Part shown: positions 54,586 to 64,000 of the stretch, piece after piece
Numbering within the stretch: the first letter of the stretch is position 1
Layout: each line of letters starts with the position of its first letter
DNA from: Hyphodiscus hymeniophilus
Lineage: Eukaryota; Ascomycota; Leotiomycetes; Helotiales; Hyphodiscaceae
Assembly (NCBI GenBank): GCA_016508695.1
Contig: VNKQ01000008.1
Coordinates: 1,860,001 to 1,924,000, forward strand
Length of the DNA stretch: 64,000 nucleotides
Reading direction: 5' to 3'
Notes under the pieces: model-generated
What the model saw: the letters and a program-made list of their open reading frames with translations, nothing else
What the model was told of the DNA's origin: nothing
The model's database searches: none
Program-made: the position numbers and the translations under genes

Positions 54586-56129
54586 CGTCTACGAAGTATA
54601 AGCAACATTATCGCAACACTCGAAGTCCACCACTCCGTCTATAGTGATACCATATGCGCCTCCTACTCCTAACAACATTGCTTTCTTGCACTGCCCGACA
54701 GCAACTCTTTGTCTTGAGGGGAACTATGCTTATCATGGAAATAATCAATAACACTCGCACTATCCAGCTCGCGGGCTATCGATACTCTGTTAATCTTTCC
54801 AAGATCTCCGCTGAGAATGACCTTCTGCAGAAGACTCCCGTCGCCTCCACCACCCATGAGCCTGGTGCCGTCTGAGGCCACAGCAACCTTCAGCCAGGAA
54901 AGACGTACATCTAAAGGGCTACATTACCTTGCTCCGGTGAACACCAGCGCAGGCAATTCAATCCTTGAAATGGATCTAGAAGCTCAGGGAAACGCACGAT
55001 GAAGCCTTAAGCAAAGAACGAGCCAATGAAACAAAGGCCAACTCTTCTAAAATGTCCGAGGACACTATGGTATGGTGTTGAATCACTTCGAGGGAGAGAA
55101 TGGACAAATGAGACGCATGTTTTTGCGGAAGATCGCTTTGATGGAAATTATCAGAAATGGCATAGCAAAACTCACCGCTTTGCTTTCAAGAGCTGAATCA
55201 CCTATTTGCTGTCAAGTTAGGGCCTACCAGTTGAACATAGGGAATCCACAAGCGGGATCTCACCTTTCAGACCGAAACTTCTCTCCTACTTAATTTTGGA
55301 GGTGGTTGACTTTGTTCGTCGCCGGCAAGGTTACATATTCTCAGAAATGGCGTCCAATCAAGTGATATCACCGACAACATGCAGATTCCAAGGCTAAGGC
55401 TGAGCCTTCCCCAGGTTCTGCATTCTCAGCATTGCCCCAGCCAGAAAATACAAGCTGGTTATGGCTTACTATTGGGAATTTGCCGGTCGGAAGTCAAATG
55501 CTATTGGTCGAACGGAAGAGGGGTGGCTACTTAGCCAATGGGACCGCAAACCATTTTACCGCCTGGTATCTCTTGTTATCACGGGGACCAGTTTGCTGGG
55601 ACGGGATCTTCAGCTGAAGCCTTACTGCCAAGGCTGCGGCGTACATGTCTCTCTCTGCGTTGTGGTCTGGTGTCACCAGCAGACCACAGGGCTTTTCTTA
55701 TCCTTTCCCGTACTTTCTATGCGCCAGTGAACTCGAGCGAATTCGGCCTCTCCCAGCCTCTAGCTCCGGGATATTCCACTTAGGAACAGTATTAGATTTG
55801 GTGGAAGTCCAGATCTCTCACCTCGCTGCCCAAAGCATGCTCCTTACATCCAGCCAGTATAATACTCATCTCTTCTCTCCCGTCAATCCTTTGCCAAGCT
55901 TTATTCTACTCCAGTTACTTCCCACAAAGTATCCTGTGGGCGCGAACTTTACCCAGAATGCCTTGGTTGGCTTCCGACTACCTTCATATCCCTCCACGTT
56001 CTTTATCTATATCTTTTCCCACTCTCTCCACACCTGTATTGTCCGGCGTCCTCTACCCAAGCATCAAGAACAGTACATATATGTCAGGGGCCAACTACCG
56101 ACCCACTTGCCACTCCATTTGGCTTCAAC
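54586..56129. other. Intergenic region upstream of the beta-helix gene
   Basis: About 1.5 kb with several medium-length plus-strand frames (for example 55645-56133) whose composition is not protein-like. The last 300 bases are CT-rich with TATA-like pieces, fitting a promoter for the secreted protein gene. Confidence 0.4.
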
Positions 56130-57269
56130 ATGACTTCTTCTACTCGTGTCTCCCTCCTTACTACTATATGTCTGACCTTAGTTGGACTTATCAATCTCGT
56201 CTCAGCTCACCCCCACGACAAGAGAATCCATGTCTACAACGGCCAATCCATTCAATCAGCCATCGACCGGGCCAACTCGTACGCCCAGATCATTGTTGAG
56301 TCGGGCACTTACACCGAACAGCTCACCATTTCCAAAGACGGAATTGCCTTGATTGGTCACAACGCAGTTTTGGTCACGCCCCAATCGCCCACAAATAATA
56401 CTTGCTCGGGTCTTGCAGGTCCCAACTTCTTCACGGGTTTGGATACCCAGGCTGGGATCTGCATCACTGGCTCTAATGTCGTCCTCGCACCATTTGTCAC
56501 TGAACACCGCAAATTCGGCTCCGCTGATCACCGCGTCAAAGATGTCTCAGTAACTGGCTTCCATGTTTCTGGTTTCGATGGCCTCGATATCGCCATCGTT
56601 GGTGGGCAGGATGTCACTATTTGCGAAAATACTCTCACCGACGGAGCTTACTATGGCGCTCTGACCGTGGGCTCCAAGAACAGCATTATCGAGCGCAACA
56701 CCGTCATTTCGAACCCTCCAATCGCACCGAACACATTCCTCCGCTTTATTGGCATCTGCATGGACGATGTGAGCACTGTCACCATCGCTTATAATTCCAT
56801 AAACGGATATAATATCGGCTTCTGTGTGCAGACGAACGGTGCTGATATCCACAACAACTGTGTTGACAATTGTTGCATTGGGGCGTACGTGGACCCAGGA
56901 ATTGACGGTGCCATGCTCCGCGACAATCAGATCAAGGATACAAACCCATTATGTCAGGAAGCTAGCGATGTCAGTGGCGCCTTCGGTGTATGGGGAATTG
57001 TCATAGCAGGCGCCAAGAACACTCTCATCAAGGGAAATCGCATCACGGGCATCACAAATGGCTTCAGCCAGATCCAGCTCACCGCGGCTGGCGTGGCTGT
57101 GCATGACGATTTTCCTGGTGGTACTGGCGATGTTGCAACTGGGAATGTCGTCGTGGATAATTTCATTAAGCACAATGATGTCGATCTGCTCGTCTTTACG
57201 AACGGAACGCGTAATGTGGACAGGCATAACGTTTGTAAGACGTCGTTGCCTTCAGGGCTTTGCAAGTAG
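56130..57269 (+). CDS. Secreted right-handed parallel beta-helix protein (pectin-lyase fold)
   Basis: One intronless frame of 379 residues. Residues 1-26 are a signal peptide (LLTTICLTLVGLINLVSAHP). The rest shows short repeated beta-strand coils typical of PbH1 repeats: IQSAIDRANSYAQIIVESGT, VKDVSVTGFHVSGFDGLDIA, ITGSNVV, DVTICENTLTDG, NSIIERNTVISNP, TVTIAYNSINGYNIGF, ADIHNNCVDNCCIGAYVDPG and NTLIKGNRITGITNG. Cysteines are present in even spacing in the second half, fitting an extracellular protein. I see no canonical pectate lyase or polygalacturonase active site, so enzyme activity is uncertain; it could be a carbohydrate-active enzyme, a binding protein or an epimerase-like protein. The neighbouring carboxypeptidase gene also encodes a signal peptide. 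Confidence 0.85.
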   Translation: MTSSTRVSLLTTICLTLVGLINLVSAHPHDKRIHVYNGQSIQSAIDRANSYAQIIVESGTYTEQLTISKDGIALIGHNAVLVTPQSPTNNTCSGLAGPNFFTGLDTQAGICITGSNVVLAPFVTEHRKFGSADHRVKDVSVTGFHVSGFDGLDIAIVGGQDVTICENTLTDGAYYGALTVGSKNSIIERNTVISNPPIAPNTFLRFIGICMDDVSTVTIAYNSINGYNIGFCVQTNGADIHNNCVDNCCIGAYVDPGIDGAMLRDNQIKDTNPLCQEASDVSGAFGVWGIVIAGAKNTLIKGNRITGITNGFSQIQLTAAGVAVHDDFPGGTGDVATGNVVVDNFIKHNDVDLLVFTNGTRNVDRHNVCKTSLPSGLCK

Positions 57270-57859
57270 TCGATGTTTCGGAGTTTATGGAGGAAATGGA
57301 AGGACAGGAGGTTTCTTTGTTCGGCCAGCTCATGTCGCTAGCTCCAGTGTCTGGGACAGGTTCAGGAGGTTTTTAGCGGCTCAAACTTATTTGCTTTCAA
57401 CATCTGTGTCAACTATTATATTTCTAATCCAAATCTACGATTCTTGACACATTCAGACATCCAAACACTTCCTATGCACCAACGAACTTGAGCCAGCGCA
57501 TACTCATTAACCCACAACATTTTGAGATAATTTCGAAAGTTATTGTTTGATCTCAAATGATTACTAGTGCCTCCTTTCGAACTATCGATATGAGGGACAA
57601 CGTGAGGCAGTAAGCCCATGGACGATTCGTATGGGGGTCATAACACGGGGAGTAGGGGGATGAGGCAGAGCTAGCTAAGCGAAAAAGTAGCCAGTCAGCG
57701 TCAATCCCCCAGAGAGCGTAGTAGGCGCACCAGTGGGCGTACCCGGGAGTTTAGCGCCCGGGGCCCGTGCCATCTCGAAACACCAACCTCCATCATCACA
57801 TCTTCTGTATTACATACACATTCGCATTATTTCATTCACAACATCATTCCTCATTTTCT
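57270..57859. promoter_or_regulatory. Intergenic region, promoter of the carboxypeptidase gene
   Basis: Holds the 3' end of the beta-helix gene and the carboxypeptidase promoter. A GC-rich patch (GCGCCCGGGGCCCG near 57750) precedes a CT/CA-rich leader. The reading frame is open upstream of the chosen start to an ATG at 57767. Confidence 0.45.
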
Positions 57860-59344
57860 ATGAAAGCAGTTAAAATCATGCGGGCTGTCACCGCGGCTTT
57901 TCTAGTCGCCGTAGGCGCGTCATCATCCTTACTGTCCCAAACTCCTTTCAGCGAGTCCCACTTTACGTCGCTCGATGATTCATCTGTCAAGATCCTCACC
58001 CATGAATCTCATCCCGAGCATAGCCTGACAGTCAGGAGCCACGGCTCCAACGAGGCTTCAGTCAAAGGCGGCAGTTCTACACTAGAAGATATCTGTCCAG
58101 GCGCAACCAAAGGATATACGGGGTATCTTAATTCCGGCCCGAAGCATTTCTATTTTGCATATTTCGAGTCTCGCTCCAAGCCAGCCGAAGATCCTCTGGT
58201 CTTATGGCTTAACGGAGGACCGGGCTGCTCGAGCATGACCGGTTTGTTTATGGAACTTGGTCCGTGTACGGTGAACGAAGATGGAGAGTCAGCAAGAGAG
58301 AACCCAAACAGCTGGATCAACGCAGCCAATATCTTCTTCTTGGATCAGCCCATCGGGGTTGGATTTTCCTACTCTACCAATGAGTCGGCTCATGGTGGCG
58401 CTGGAGGAACTTTTGCAGCGAGCGAAGACATCTATGCTTTCATGAGACTCTGGTACAAGGCGTTTCCAGAGTCAAAGTCGCTGCCTTTCTCAATCGCCGG
58501 AGAGAGCTACGGCGGTCATTATATTCCAGTCTTCGCGCATCACATCAACGAGATGAACGAAGTCGCATCCCTTGATGACCAGATCCCACTCGAATCAGTC
58601 CTGATTGGGAATGGCATCTTTAGCGACACTCAGCAAGCAAGTTCCTACTATGACATTCCTTGTACTAATGTGACTGGAATTGGTCCTCTTCTCAATTCTA
58701 CCGTTTGTGACAAAATGGTCGATGCTGTTGGAAGATGCGAATACTTAATGGCAGCCTGTCACGATTACCCGGATCCTATCATCTGCCAGGCTGCCACTAG
58801 ATACTGTGGCCAAGAGCTCGAAGTGCCATATGTTGAGTCAGGACGGAATTACTACGATATCAGCAAGCCATGCGAGGGATATCTGTGTTACCCAATCATG
58901 AATTCAGTCACCAAATTCTTGCGAACCGACAAGGTCCGGAAAGCATTCGGAGTCGACAAAGCAGCCCCGAAGTTCGTGGGATGCAGCGAAAAGGTTGGAC
59001 GTGAATTTGAAAAAGTGAATGATTTCATAATCGACACGCGGCCCTTTGTTGCCGCTCTGCTCCATTCTGGCATCCGTGTTCTCATTTATGTTGGAACGTA
59101 CGACTGGATTTGCAACTTTGTGGGTAACGAGAGAGTCTTTGGCTCGCTCAATTGGAGGGGTTTGCCTGATTTCCGTTATCAGCAGGAGAATAACAAACAA
59201 GACTGGGCGGGGGGACTCTGGTGGGAAAGCGGTCTGCTCCGATACGTCAGGGTCAATGGCGCTGGACATATGGTCCCTTGGGACAAGCCTGTGGAGGCTT
59301 TAAAGATGTTCAAGAGCTGGCATGAGAAAAAAGCTTTGGATTAG
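57860..59344 (+). CDS. Serine carboxypeptidase (peptidase family S10)
   Basis: A single exon; I chose the ATG at 57860 because it places a signal peptide at the N-terminus (MRAVTAAFLVAVGASSSLLS at about residues 7-26); an in-frame ATG at 57767 would bury it. The protein has about 494 residues, normal for the family. Seen: substrate-binding LWLNGGPGCSSMTGLF, the nucleophile Ser216 in AGESYGGHY, Asp415 in YVGTYDWICNFVGN and His470 in GAGHMVPWDKP, completing the catalytic triad. The propeptide region runs to about residue 75. Family knowledge: removes C-terminal residues at acid pH, in the vacuole (carboxypeptidase Y type) or secreted. There is no GPI or membrane tail. Secretion versus vacuolar sorting cannot be told from sequence alone. 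Confidence 0.93.
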   Translation: MKAVKIMRAVTAAFLVAVGASSSLLSQTPFSESHFTSLDDSSVKILTHESHPEHSLTVRSHGSNEASVKGGSSTLEDICPGATKGYTGYLNSGPKHFYFAYFESRSKPAEDPLVLWLNGGPGCSSMTGLFMELGPCTVNEDGESARENPNSWINAANIFFLDQPIGVGFSYSTNESAHGGAGGTFAASEDIYAFMRLWYKAFPESKSLPFSIAGESYGGHYIPVFAHHINEMNEVASLDDQIPLESVLIGNGIFSDTQQASSYYDIPCTNVTGIGPLLNSTVCDKMVDAVGRCEYLMAACHDYPDPIICQAATRYCGQELEVPYVESGRNYYDISKPCEGYLCYPIMNSVTKFLRTDKVRKAFGVDKAAPKFVGCSEKVGREFEKVNDFIIDTRPFVAALLHSGIRVLIYVGTYDWICNFVGNERVFGSLNWRGLPDFRYQQENNKQDWAGGLWWESGLLRYVRVNGAGHMVPWDKPVEALKMFKSWHEKKALD

Positions 59345-60058
59345 ATGAGGTTGACCGACCCTGGACTGTATATGTAGCTATAGATGCATCGTAGCGTGGT
59401 ATTATACACACCATCTTGGATAAGTCACGGTCTCCGTATTTCATCGTCGTCAAGAAGTAGAAACACGTCCATATCACCCCCAAACTGGGCTCAATCGCTT
59501 CATGCTAACCACGCTCAATATGTACGATAGGCCATCCGTTTCTTGAGCTTCTGTGATGTTAGAAGAACCAACCGACTTTCGAGGAGCAGCTCGAGTCTCC
59601 TCTTGGTTACCCCGCACTGGCTCCAAACCCCCCCTCATTCTTTGACGTTGTCCCTCCGGGTGCTTACACTCACACCATACATACCTGAGGAGCTTCGTTA
59701 CCTCTGGAAATAGGCTCTGGATTATACCATGTTTGGCTTCCAATACTGAGCTGCGTTTATCGTCGTGCAGGAGCATTATAACCTGCTCTTTCAGTAATTT
59801 GTGGTTCTTGACAGGGCCAACTGGTCTTCCATTACATTCGAATTAAGGTCATGCAAAATTTGCACATTTTTATCCATGCAATTAAGTCATTGAGGCCTAA
59901 AGTAACACTATTGTTAAGCGTACTTGTTGGTCTTCGATAGTTGACCGTGATGTAGCTGAAAAACCGGCCTCCGCATAAAGCCTTCATCAGATCTTTAGAT
60001 TTTCACGGCATGAGTTCATTTACTCATTGATTTATGAATACATTGCAAATCAACATGA
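59345..60058. other. Convergent intergenic region
   Basis: 3' ends of the carboxypeptidase and the salicylate-hydroxylase-like gene. A 100-codon minus-strand frame (59474-59776) has no protein-like features. Confidence 0.45.
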
Positions 60059-61512
60059 CTACATATTATCATACATGTCTCTAAAGTCCTCTTGCGCAAT
60101 CTTCACACAATCGACCCCGTAAACAATCTTCTGAACATCAGCATCCGCCCACTTATCCGGCACAGTCGCTTTCCCACCCTTCGCTCTGAGCTCGGCAAAC
60201 TGTCTATCTCTCTCCTCCTTCGCCTTACCCTCTCCGAGATGCAGGCCCCGAGCGGAAGCAGCAGCCAACTCCACCAGCATCTCCGCACGCTCTTTCCGGA
60301 TCTTCTCATAGACCCTCAATCCCTTGTTCACAGACTCGGGACTCGAGTCGGGAAGCTGCGCTAACACGGCTCCCAGGACGGCTGCGTCCTCGATGGCTTG
60401 TGCAGCGCCTTGCGCCATGTGTGGGAGAGTCGGATGACAGGCGTCTCCAACGAGAGCAACGGAGCCGTGGATCCAGGTTGGGAGCGGCTCGTGGATGCGC
60501 AGTTTCCACTCGCATACCTCGCCTTCGGGCACCAGGTTCAACAACCGCAAGACTTTCGGACAGAAATCCCCAAAGACTTCTAACATGGCCTTCTTGCTTC
60601 CTTTGGTGGTATATGTCTCCGAAGGGGCGGCTGCGAAATTGACATCCGGCTGTGTCGTGGACATATTATAGATTTGTTTGTTAGATACCGGGTAGGCGAT
60701 GATATGTCTCCTCTCTCCAATCCAGCGGTTCACGCCCTCGTGCTCAATCAGCGCCAACAGCTCGGGATCGCTCTCCATTTGCGATCGGTTGAGCATGATC
60801 CTGTAGGCGGCTGAGTGGGAATCTACGATGTCTGCTGTGACGCCCAGATCTTTCAGCATAGCGACACGAGCGACCGACTTGATGCCATCTGATGCGAGGA
60901 GGATGTCACATGTTACCGAGTAGGGTTTACCATCTCTTGGGGCTGCGGTGAATGTTGGCTTGGGACCGAACGAGGCCACGTCTTGAACAGCCGTCTTGAA
61001 GTAGAATTTTATGGACTTCTCCTTCAGACACCCGTTGTAGAGTCCATTGGCGAGCGAATGTCGATGGCCGACCATGTGTGGGTATTTGTAAGTCTCCTCG
61101 ATGTATGCCAGATCGACATGACCCAGCTCTTTATCCGTTGCTCCCTCTATTTCATCGTTAGTGCCAAAGTTACCCTCGTAAGCTAATCTTTGGAATCGAG
61201 AATCCGTACCTCGTATGCTCGTGTCTCTCAGTATCACGGCTTCGGCCTCAATTTCCTTCCATACACCCAGTCGATCTAGAATCCGCGACATATTGGGCGC
61301 GAGCTGGATTCCAGCACCAACGAAGCCAAGACTCGAGGCTGTTTCGTAGACTTCGATGTTCTCGAATCCTTCTTTGGCGAGGGCCAGCGCGCAGGCCAAT
61401 CCACCCATTCCTGTAATTGTGTAAGTGCTTGCATTCTAGGGACGACGTTGCCAATGCACTCACCTGCGCCTACAATGCACACTTTCATTGATCTGATGGG
61501 TTGAATCGCCAT
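60059..61512 (-). CDS. FAD-dependent class A monooxygenase, salicylate-hydroxylase-like
   Basis: Two exons, 61512..61464 and 61410..60059, with a 53-bp intron (GTGAGT..TTACAG) give about 466 residues. The junction rebuilds the FAD Rossmann motif VCIVGAGMGGLACALAL. Further signatures: the DG motif (LLASDGIKSVAR) and the GD motif (VALVGDACHPTLPHMAQGAA). The C-terminus (VYGVDCVKIAQEDF) is typical of fungal salicylate-hydroxylase-like proteins. Family knowledge: these enzymes hydroxylate aromatic rings using NAD(P)H and O2, in catabolism of phenolics or in secondary metabolism; the true substrate is often not salicylate. The first exon is only 16 codons, so unspliced transcripts would encode a truncated protein. 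Confidence 0.9.
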
Positions 61513-62361
61513 TTTTGCTTGCCCGGATACTGCGTTCTAAGCTTCAATTCGTTTGTACTTTAGAGGGGTATTTCCGAGCTTTGGAACATAAAATATCGCA
61601 GCACTTGGATAGATCCGCGAGAACAACGGCTAGAGTGTGACCAGAAGAAGCAGAAATGGAAAGAAGGCAAGAAATAATATATTCTATAGAAATCCAAGGG
61701 AAGTCCGACCACGCTTGTGACGTTCTGTCTGGCAAATAGAAAAGGCAATTGTAGATGAGGAGGCACGGCTGGAAGGGCAGAAATCGCGGGGATCAAATGC
61801 CCACCACCCGCCTCCACTCACTCGTGCGGGTAAGTTCTCTTCCAGCCTGTCAGCGTATTAGCCTTCTAGCCTTCCAACGGCTCAGCCTTTGCACATCTCT
61901 CTTCCAGGAAGTACCCAGAATATTCTTAGACCAAACCTTTCTGATAGGCCGTATGTAGAAATGCAAATGCCGTTCAGCCTTGCCGACTCGCAGCCTTGCG
62001 TTACGACTTCCCTAAAGCGAAAACAGTCTTGATATCTGATCAGGCTGGGCAAGAGGGCGCAGAAATTCCAGCACTAGGGGACAAGGTCTGCGCTACCGTA
62101 CTGCACAATCAGTTCGGTCATTTTTGTAGCGACCGTCCATAGCTGCAGCCTGCAGCGGCGAACGCTAGCTGTAGAGACCTATTTCGGTTTCTGGATATGG
62201 AACTGCTTTATTTTCAAATACGAGTGAAGAAACAACGGAGAAGCAGCTTTGTATTTAGCAGATGTCATATTGAACGCATAAAACGGTTGAATTTTTGAAA
62301 TTGGTAGAGTAACTGCACTGTACGAAAACCATGGCTTTATATTGATATGCTACCTCCTCCT
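61513..62361. other. Intergenic region between monooxygenase and DUF3500 gene
   Basis: Contains the promoter of the minus-strand monooxygenase and the 3' end of the DUF3500 gene. A short Leu/Ser-rich frame (61755-61958) contains a local repeat (QRISLLAFQRLSLC) but is not supported as a gene. Confidence 0.45.
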
Positions 62362-64000
62362 TCAAAGAACCCTATCTTCCTCATTCCGTAAAGCGCACCC
62401 GTAATCCCCTGCGTTCGGGGTTCTTAAAATTGTATGCGTATGATATTTGGCAGGCTCTGTATTATTCAGGAATACCCCTGAATGATGATCGAATTCTGCA
62501 ATAATCACGGGGCTTTGGATTCTGTAATAGAAAGGATCGTTGTCACCATATCCTCCAATCCAGCTGAAAAAAGTTTTTCCAAGATGAGCCTTCACTTGCT
62601 CCAATCGCTTCTTCCGAGCTTGCTGGGGCAGATAGAGTGAGAATTGTTCTGCAATTTCAAGGACGAGGTGCTGCTGCTCGGGACTGAACTCCGCGACACA
62701 AAGACCTTCGTAGGGCACGATTCGATTGTCTCTGAATGCACCGCATAGGTGGCGTTGATCGTCTTGGTTCCAGCGGTCCTTCGTCAGGTCTCCTGTTTGG
62801 AGCATCTCGGGGTCCCGCATCAGCTTGAAGATCTGTGCCTTGGACTTTTCCTCATCGTTTAGAGATTGCATCAACTTCAATCCAAGATCTCCCTCCACGC
62901 CGAGTATTTGCGTCCCAGCCCATTCTCCCTTGTCGATTACATTGGGCTCTGCGCCAGTGAAAGTGGGGGAGACAACGATTTGCTTCCCTATCAAGAATAC
63001 ACTCAGACATAAATGATGGCCGTAAAAAGTCCACCCCCAGGGCCGGTCGAGAGAAGGTTCACCGAAGAGAAGGAAGTTATACGAGTATTTGTTCATAATC
63101 TGAGGAATTTCGCAGACTTCACCAAGGAAGTGATTGATGCGCATTGCTGCAAGGGCCTTTTGATAACCTTGTTGCGAAAATGTGGCTTCGATGACAGAGA
63201 GAATGGACGAGGCGAGCTCTTCGGATTCTTCTTCCAGGCGCAGACCGAATGGGCGAAGAAGCAATTCGGGGTTTGACCAGGCTCTCCATTCACGAGCATT
63301 GAGCTGGTAGGAAACTTTGCTCTTTTGCTCCGGAGTGAGTTGGGCGAGAACTTGGTTCACTGCTCCCACAATCATATCGATAGAAACGCCTTGATCTTCG
63401 ATCTTGAAGAGATCAGGGACAATTTCACCTTTATCGCGTCAGCAGGTTCTAATTTCCAAATGGAACAACAAACCATCAGTGGTGACGCCTTTGTATGGTT
63501 CTTCCAATAGCTTCTTCCAAGTTTCAGTTAAGTTATACAACCATGGTGGAACATGATTCTTTTGAAATGCCTCAGAGTACTCGTACAGAGTCTGAGTTTT
63601 CGCGGTCTGGAATCGTCGCGAAGAAAGATCCGGCAAATGCTCTCTGAACCCCTTGACTGCTTTCTGGTATTCCGTGGCTGAATCAATGAGAGGGGGACTT
63701 TCTCAAGGAGGTATTCCACGATTGCATCAGGGCCCTTTTGAGCTTGGAGGCCCTGTGGTATGGCGTGTGTTTTGATGCCTGGGACAGTGGAGCGAGCGAT
63801 TGACTGAATTTCAGTGCTCTGCTCTGGTGTCCACATTGAGGCACAGAACTGGGACATCTGTCAGTGTCGGGCTTATTTCAAGCTCGAGTAAGTAACTCAC
63901 GAGTAGATCTGGCCTGAATTTTTCTAATGTGGGCCTGACATCTTTGACATCTGCAACCCAGAGATCAGCGCGGAATATTACCAAGTCAGGATAACTGTAC
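62362..64000 (-). CDS. DUF3500-family protein, 5' partial and frameshifted
   Basis: The gene enters from the right edge. Visible exons: 64000..63901, then about 63857 (or 63848)..63474, and 63428..62362; introns are 43 or 52 bp and 45 bp. The family region is clear in the last exon: YSYNFLLFGEPSLDRPWGWT, GHHLCLSVF, SPTFTGAEPN, WAGTQILGVEGDLGLKLMQS, and the C-terminal SWIGGYGDNDPFYYRIQSPV with AEFDHHSGVF. In the middle exon, a run of five identical bases at 63692-63696 breaks the frame between VEYLLEKVP and LIDSATEYQKAVKGFREHLP; one extra base there restores it. Family knowledge: DUF3500 proteins are widespread in bacteria and fungi with no established function. The start codon is outside the window. 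Confidence 0.82.

Noticed and set aside
55645..56133. Plus-strand frame of 162 codons upstream of the beta-helix gene
   Set aside because: No domain, no signal peptide, low-complexity composition; it sits where the promoter and leader are expected.
41449..61512. Secondary-metabolite gene cluster
   Set aside because: There are tailoring-type oxidases but no PKS, NRPS, terpene synthase, dedicated transporter or cluster regulator in the window.

Overview
The window is nuclear DNA of a filamentous ascomycete (Pezizomycotina). Genes carry short introns (43-61 bp, a few of 80-166 bp) with GT-AG borders, promoters are pyrimidine-rich, and the gene families are fungal: a 2EXR-domain protein, a CYP52-type P450, DUF3500, a TBC RabGAP with a C-terminal coiled coil, and an Mnn2-type mannosyltransferase. 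A Leotiomycete would fit, but this is an impression. Exon models below were built by eye from splice motifs, phase and family conservation.

Layout. 1-7.5 kb: tail of an unknown charged protein (+), EMP70/TM9SF endomembrane protein (-), LCP5/neuroguidin (+), an unannotated gap, and an Mnn2-type mannosyltransferase (-). 7.5-11 kb: gene-poor, with a broken kinase C-terminus and a three-copy repeat. 11-16.3 kb: histidine phosphatase (-), GPI8 (+), 2EXR protein (-). 16.3-20.9 kb: gene-poor except the carnitine carrier (-), with a degenerate tandem array. 20.9-24.2 kb: MFS sugar transporter (+) and 2OG-Fe(II) dioxygenase (-), convergent. 26-31 kb: an intronless 1687-residue coiled-coil protein of unknown function (+). 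31.8-36.6 kb: CDF zinc transporter (-), ALG1 (+), UBC7-type E2 (-). 39-43.5 kb: CSN12-type PCI protein (-) and CYP52-type P450 (-). 43.5-45.8 kb: AT-rich, possibly RIP-affected DNA and an LTR-like remnant. 45.8-48.9 kb: TBC RabGAP (+). 49.5-61.5 kb: secreted-type aldo-keto reductase (+, frameshifted), FMO-like monooxygenase (-), a decayed SMI1/KNR4-like gene (-), a small basic ORF (-), a secreted parallel beta-helix protein (+), a serine carboxypeptidase (+) and a salicylate-hydroxylase-like monooxygenase (-). 62.4-64 kb: DUF3500 protein (-, frameshifted, 5' end outside the window).

How the genes relate. The first two thirds are mostly single-copy housekeeping genes of the secretory pathway (EMP70, Mnn2-type enzyme, GPI8, ALG1, UBC7, zinc transporter, RabGAP) plus rRNA processing and mitochondrial transport. 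The last third is accessory: oxidoreductases and secreted hydrolase-like proteins, two genes with single-base frameshifts, a pseudogene and repeat remnants. No PKS, NRPS or terpene backbone is present, so I do not call a metabolite cluster.

The most interesting items are the 21-residue-repeat coiled-coil protein, the two GC-AG introns, the two frameshifts that both fall in a five-base C run, the SMI1/KNR4-like pseudogene and the tandem array at 16.6-17.0 kb.
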